Assembly (NCBI GenBank): GCA_900554605.1
Contig: USHU01000010.1
Location: 1 to 14,770, forward strand
Direction: 5' to 3'
Length of the DNA: 14,770 nucleotides
From: an uncultured Actinomyces sp.
GTDB lineage: Bacteria > Actinomycetota > Actinomycetes > Actinomycetales > Actinomycetaceae
Each line of letters starts with the position of its first letter. Position 1 is the first letter of the stretch. Positions 11,994 to 14,770 of the stretch are shown piece after piece. The translations under genes were made by a program, and so were the position numbers. The notes under the pieces are model-generated. The model made no database searches. It was not told where the DNA came from and was given only the letters and a program-made list of their open reading frames with translations.

Positions 11994-14770
11994 GTGGTGG
12001 AATCCCCACGTTCACCAGAATGGGTTCAACAAATGCGCCAGCAGTGGTTGGCCGATCCCCACAGCGTCGACGCCTCGTGGCGCGCCTACTTTGAGGGAGA
12101 CACCGTCCCCGCCCAACTTCACCGTCCGCAGGCTCCGCTCCCGACGCAACCAACCGCAGTTGTTAGCGCCGAGGCTGCCCTAGCCGCCCAGGCAGACAAT
12201 CCCGCAACCGAGCAGCCCGAAGTTCTCGTCACCCGCTCCGATCTTCCTCCCGCTCCCCCCGCTCAGGCGAGCGAGGCCTCGTCGCCCTATGCGCGACGTC
12301 ACCGCGCTACGCAGACGCCAGCCTCGCGTTCAATGAGCACGGAAACTGAAGACGATATCCGTGTCCTCAAAGGAATCGCACGTGCAACCGCACGCAATAT
12401 GGACGAATCACTGAGCGTCCCAACTGCGACTTCTCAGCGCCAGATTGCCGCAAAGATCCTGATCGAGAACCGCGCGGTTGTGAACTCTCACTTGCAGCGC
12501 ACCGTTGGCGGCAAGGTCTCCTTCACGCACCTCATTGGATACGCCATCGTCGAGGCGCTCTCCGAGATGCCGCAGTTGAATGTCCGTTACGTTCTTCACG
12601 ACGGTAAAGCCGCAGTTGAAGAACTCGCACACGTGGGCTTTGGCCTGGCGATCGATATCCAGCACGGTGGCGAACGCCGTCTGGTCGTTCCGGTTATCCG
12701 CGATGCCGATACCTTGACCTTCACACAATTTGTTGACGCCTACCAGGGCATCATCGCTCGAGCAAAGAAGGGCGAACTTACGGCCGAGGACTATCAAGGT
12801 GCCACCGTCACCCTGACAAATCCTGGCACCATCGGCACCACGACCTCGGTTCCGCGTTTGATGAGTGGGCAGGGGCTGATTATCGGTGTGGGGGCAATGG
12901 ATTATCCAGCCGAGTTCGCTGGAGTCTCCCCGCGCAAACTTGCTCTCATGGGAATTGGCAAGACGATGTTCGTCTCGTCGACCTATGATCACCGCGTCAT
13001 CCAAGGTGCTGCTTCCGGTGAATTCCTCCGCCTCGTGGACACTAAACTTTCGGGTCGCGATGGTTTCTACGAACGCGTCTTTACGGCTCTGCATATTCCT
13101 ATCCAGCCCTACGTGTGGGAAGCAGACTTCGAGTACGACTTGGAACGCGAGAAGGGCAAGCCTGCGCGTATCGCTGAGCTCATCCACGCCTACCGCTCGC
13201 GCGGTCATCTCGCGGCCGATACCGATCCCCTGGCGTACCGCGTGCGCCGTCACCCCGATCTAGACCTGACCAGTTATGGCTTAACCGTGTGGGATCTGGA
13301 CCGTTCTTTCCCCACCGGGGGCTTTGGCGGAACGGAGCAGATGCTTCTTCGCGATCTTTTGTCGCGCTTGCACGATACCTACATTCGATCCATTGGTATC
13401 GAATACATGCATATCCAAGATCCGCAGCAGCGCCACTGGGTGCAAGAACGCATTGAGGGACCTTTCAAAGCTCCTTCTTCCCAGGAGCAACGCCGCATTC
13501 TTTCGACCCTAATTCACGCTGAAGCATTCGAAGAGTTCTTGCAGACCAAGTATCTGGGGCAAAAGCGATTCTCTCTTGAAGGCGGCGAATCTTTGATTCC
13601 TCTTCTCGATGAGATCTTAAACCAGTCTGCACGTCGCGGAATCCACGAGGTTGCGATCGCTATGGCTCACCGCGGGCGCTTGAATGTCTTGGCGAATCTT
13701 GCGGGCAAGAGCTATGCCCAGATCTTCTCCGAATTTGAAGGAAACCAGGATCCGCGAACCGTTCAGGGCGCGGGAGATGTCAAGTACCACTTGGGAACTG
13801 AGGGAGTGTATTCAGCGGAGCCCGGAGTTGCGACCAAGGTGTCCTTGGCGGCTAACCCCTCTCACCTTGAAGCCGCCGATGGAGTGCTCGAAGGAATCGT
13901 GCGCGCAAAGCAGGATGTTTTGGGCGATCCCGATCTGCCCATTGTTCCCCTGTTGATCCACGGTGACGCGGCTTTCATCGGGCAAGGCGTGGTTCAAGAG
14001 ACCCTCAATATGTCCCAGTTGACCGGATACAAGACCGGCGGAACTATTCACATCATCGTGAATAACCAGATTGGTTTCACAACGGGACCGGCTTCGGGTC
14101 GTTCTTCGCGCTATCCGACGGACCTGGCAAAGGGCCTGCAGATCCCGATCTTCCACGTCAACGCCGATGACCCCGAAGCAGTCGTGCGCGTGGGCGCTTT
14201 GGCCTTGGCTTATCGCGAGGCTTTCCACAAGGATGTTCTCATCGATTTGGTGTGCTACCGCAGGCGTGGTCACAACGAGGGCGATGATCCTTCGATGACC
14301 CAGCCGGTCATGTACTCGCTGATCTCCAAGTTGCCTTCTACCCGCGAGGTTTATATCCGTAACCTTGTGGGACGTGGCCAGCTCACCGAAGAAGACGCAC
14401 GCGAGTCCATTCGCGCTTACGAGGCCGAACTCAGTGAGATCCTGGATCACACCCGCGAGCACGGCTGGTCTCCGCAAAATCGCAGCGAGGACGAAGACGA
14501 TCAGTGGCAGGTTCCCGAAAGCCAGCTTCCCGGCGCGGGAATGATGATTGGTTGGTCTTCGGCAGTCAGCCCTGAGGCGCTCGAGCGTATTGGTGATGCC
14601 TACGTGAATTTCCCGCCTGATTTCACCGTGCACCCCAAGCTTGAGAAGCTGTGCCAGAAGCGTCAGGAAATGGCAACTGGTCATGCCCCGATCGACTGGG
14701 GTTTCGCGGAGCTCCTAGCCCTTGGCACTTTGTTGATGGAGGGAACACCTATTCGTCTCTCGGGCGAGGA
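11994..14770 (+). CDS. kgd: Multifunctional 2-oxoglutarate decarboxylase/dehydrogenase (E2-E1 fusion), 3' end outside window
   Basis: The first 925 residues of an actinobacterial Kgd/OdhA-type protein (family about 1,220-1,230 residues) are present. It acts at the 2-oxoglutarate step of the TCA cycle. In order: an E1o N-terminal helix (about 9-35, WVQQMRQQWLADPHSVD); an Ala/Pro/Thr-rich linker (about 40-110) where a lipoyl domain would sit in a normal E2; an E2-type acyltransferase domain (about 115-360) with TYDHRVIQGAASGEFL, in which H333 is kept but the Asp of HxxxD is Gln337; then E1o with RSRGHLAADTDPL (about 402-414), AMAHRGRLNVLAN (H559) and the thiamine diphosphate motif from GDAAF (657-661) to NNQIGF (690-695). 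The start is GTG 11994 or the adjacent GTG 11997, with AAAAAGGA upstream. In corynebacteria and mycobacteria the FHA protein OdhI/GarA inhibits this enzyme; that gene is not in this window. The pyrimidine-binding C-terminal part is cut off. Confidence 0.96.
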   Translation, partial: MVESPRSPEWVQQMRQQWLADPHSVDASWRAYFEGDTVPAQLHRPQAPLPTQPTAVVSAEAALAAQADNPATEQPEVLVTRSDLPPAPPAQASEASSPYARRHRATQTPASRSMSTETEDDIRVLKGIARATARNMDESLSVPTATSQRQIAAKILIENRAVVNSHLQRTVGGKVSFTHLIGYAIVEALSEMPQLNVRYVLHDGKAAVEELAHVGFGLAIDIQHGGERRLVVPVIRDADTLTFTQFVDAYQGIIARAKKGELTAEDYQGATVTLTNPGTIGTTTSVPRLMSGQGLIIGVGAMDYPAEFAGVSPRKLALMGIGKTMFVSSTYDHRVIQGAASGEFLRLVDTKLSGRDGFYERVFTALHIPIQPYVWEADFEYDLEREKGKPARIAELIHAYRSRGHLAADTDPLAYRVRRHPDLDLTSYGLTVWDLDRSFPTGGFGGTEQMLLRDLLSRLHDTYIRSIGIEYMHIQDPQQRHWVQERIEGPFKAPSSQEQRRILSTLIHAEAFEEFLQTKYLGQKRFSLEGGESLIPLLDEILNQSARRGIHEVAIAMAHRGRLNVLANLAGKSYAQIFSEFEGNQDPRTVQGAGDVKYHLGTEGVYSAEPGVATKVSLAANPSHLEAADGVLEGIVRAKQDVLGDPDLPIVPLLIHGDAAFIGQGVVQETLNMSQLTGYKTGGTIHIIVNNQIGFTTGPASGRSSRYPTDLAKGLQIPIFHVNADDPEAVVRVGALALAYREAFHKDVLIDLVCYRRRGHNEGDDPSMTQPVMYSLISKLPSTREVYIRNLVGRGQLTEEDARESIRAYEAELSEILDHTREHGWSPQNRSEDEDDQWQVPESQLPGAGMMIGWSSAVSPEALERIGDAYVNFPPDFTVHPKLEKLCQKRQEMATGHAPIDWGFAELLALGTLLMEGTPIRLSGE

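Noticed and set aside
12408..14684. Two minus-strand frames of 281 and 290 codons opposite kgd
   Set aside because: The plus strand encodes Kgd without interruption. The antisense products resemble no family and arise from the third-position base preference of the real gene.
1..14770. CRISPR arrays, transposons, phage or defence genes, toxin-antitoxin pairs
   Set aside because: No regularly spaced repeats, transposase motifs, terminal inverted repeats, integrase near the tRNA or target-site duplications could be found. All genes are explained by ordinary chromosomal families.

Overview
This window looks like chromosomal DNA from a moderately GC-rich actinobacterium, most likely in or near the Actinomycetaceae (Actinomyces/Schaalia-type). 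That placement is inferred from three things: the fused E2-E1 2-oxoglutarate decarboxylase/dehydrogenase (Kgd/OdhA type) at the right end, the actinobacterial style of ArgS and RpiB, and the tandem of a long and a short DUF21/CBS protein. Every gene is intact except the last, which runs off the right edge. I see no mobile element, phage gene, CRISPR array, rRNA or sign of recent transfer.

Layout, left to right. A RclA-like flavin disulfide reductase (+) converges on argS (-) across a strong shared hairpin terminator. argS diverges from an Nramp manganese/iron transporter, mntH (+), which ends only 8 bp from the convergent rpiB (-). rpiB diverges from a tRNA-Arg(CCG) gene (+). The tRNA overlaps, in antisense, the 3' end of a TauE/SafE-type (TSUP) permease (-), whose reading frame does not stop until inside the tRNA D-stem. 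The permease diverges from an NhaD/CitMHS-like ion transporter (+) that starts with TTG. A second strong bidirectional terminator separates it from a four-gene minus-strand cluster, in transcription order: DUF21-CBS-CorC protein, short DUF21-CBS protein (4-bp overlap), membrane-anchored M23 peptidase, and glycerophosphodiester phosphodiesterase (2-bp gap). That cluster diverges from kgd (+), of which the first 925 codons are present.

How the genes work together. Most are housekeeping or envelope/ion-homeostasis genes: translation (argS, tRNA-Arg), carbon metabolism (rpiB, kgd), divalent metals and ions (mntH, the DUF21/CNNM pair, the NhaD-like carrier), redox defence (RclA-like) and envelope turnover (M23, GDPD). 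Only the four-gene minus-strand cluster has operon-like spacing. No gene set here amounts to a recognisably new system. The items most worth checking are the permease frame running antisense through the tRNA, a possible 26-codon leader ORF overlapping the start of the first DUF21 gene, a probable leaderless argS whose promoter is overlapped by an interrupted palindrome, and the repeat-dense rpiB/tRNA-Arg promoter region. No stretch longer than about 200 bp lacks a gene.
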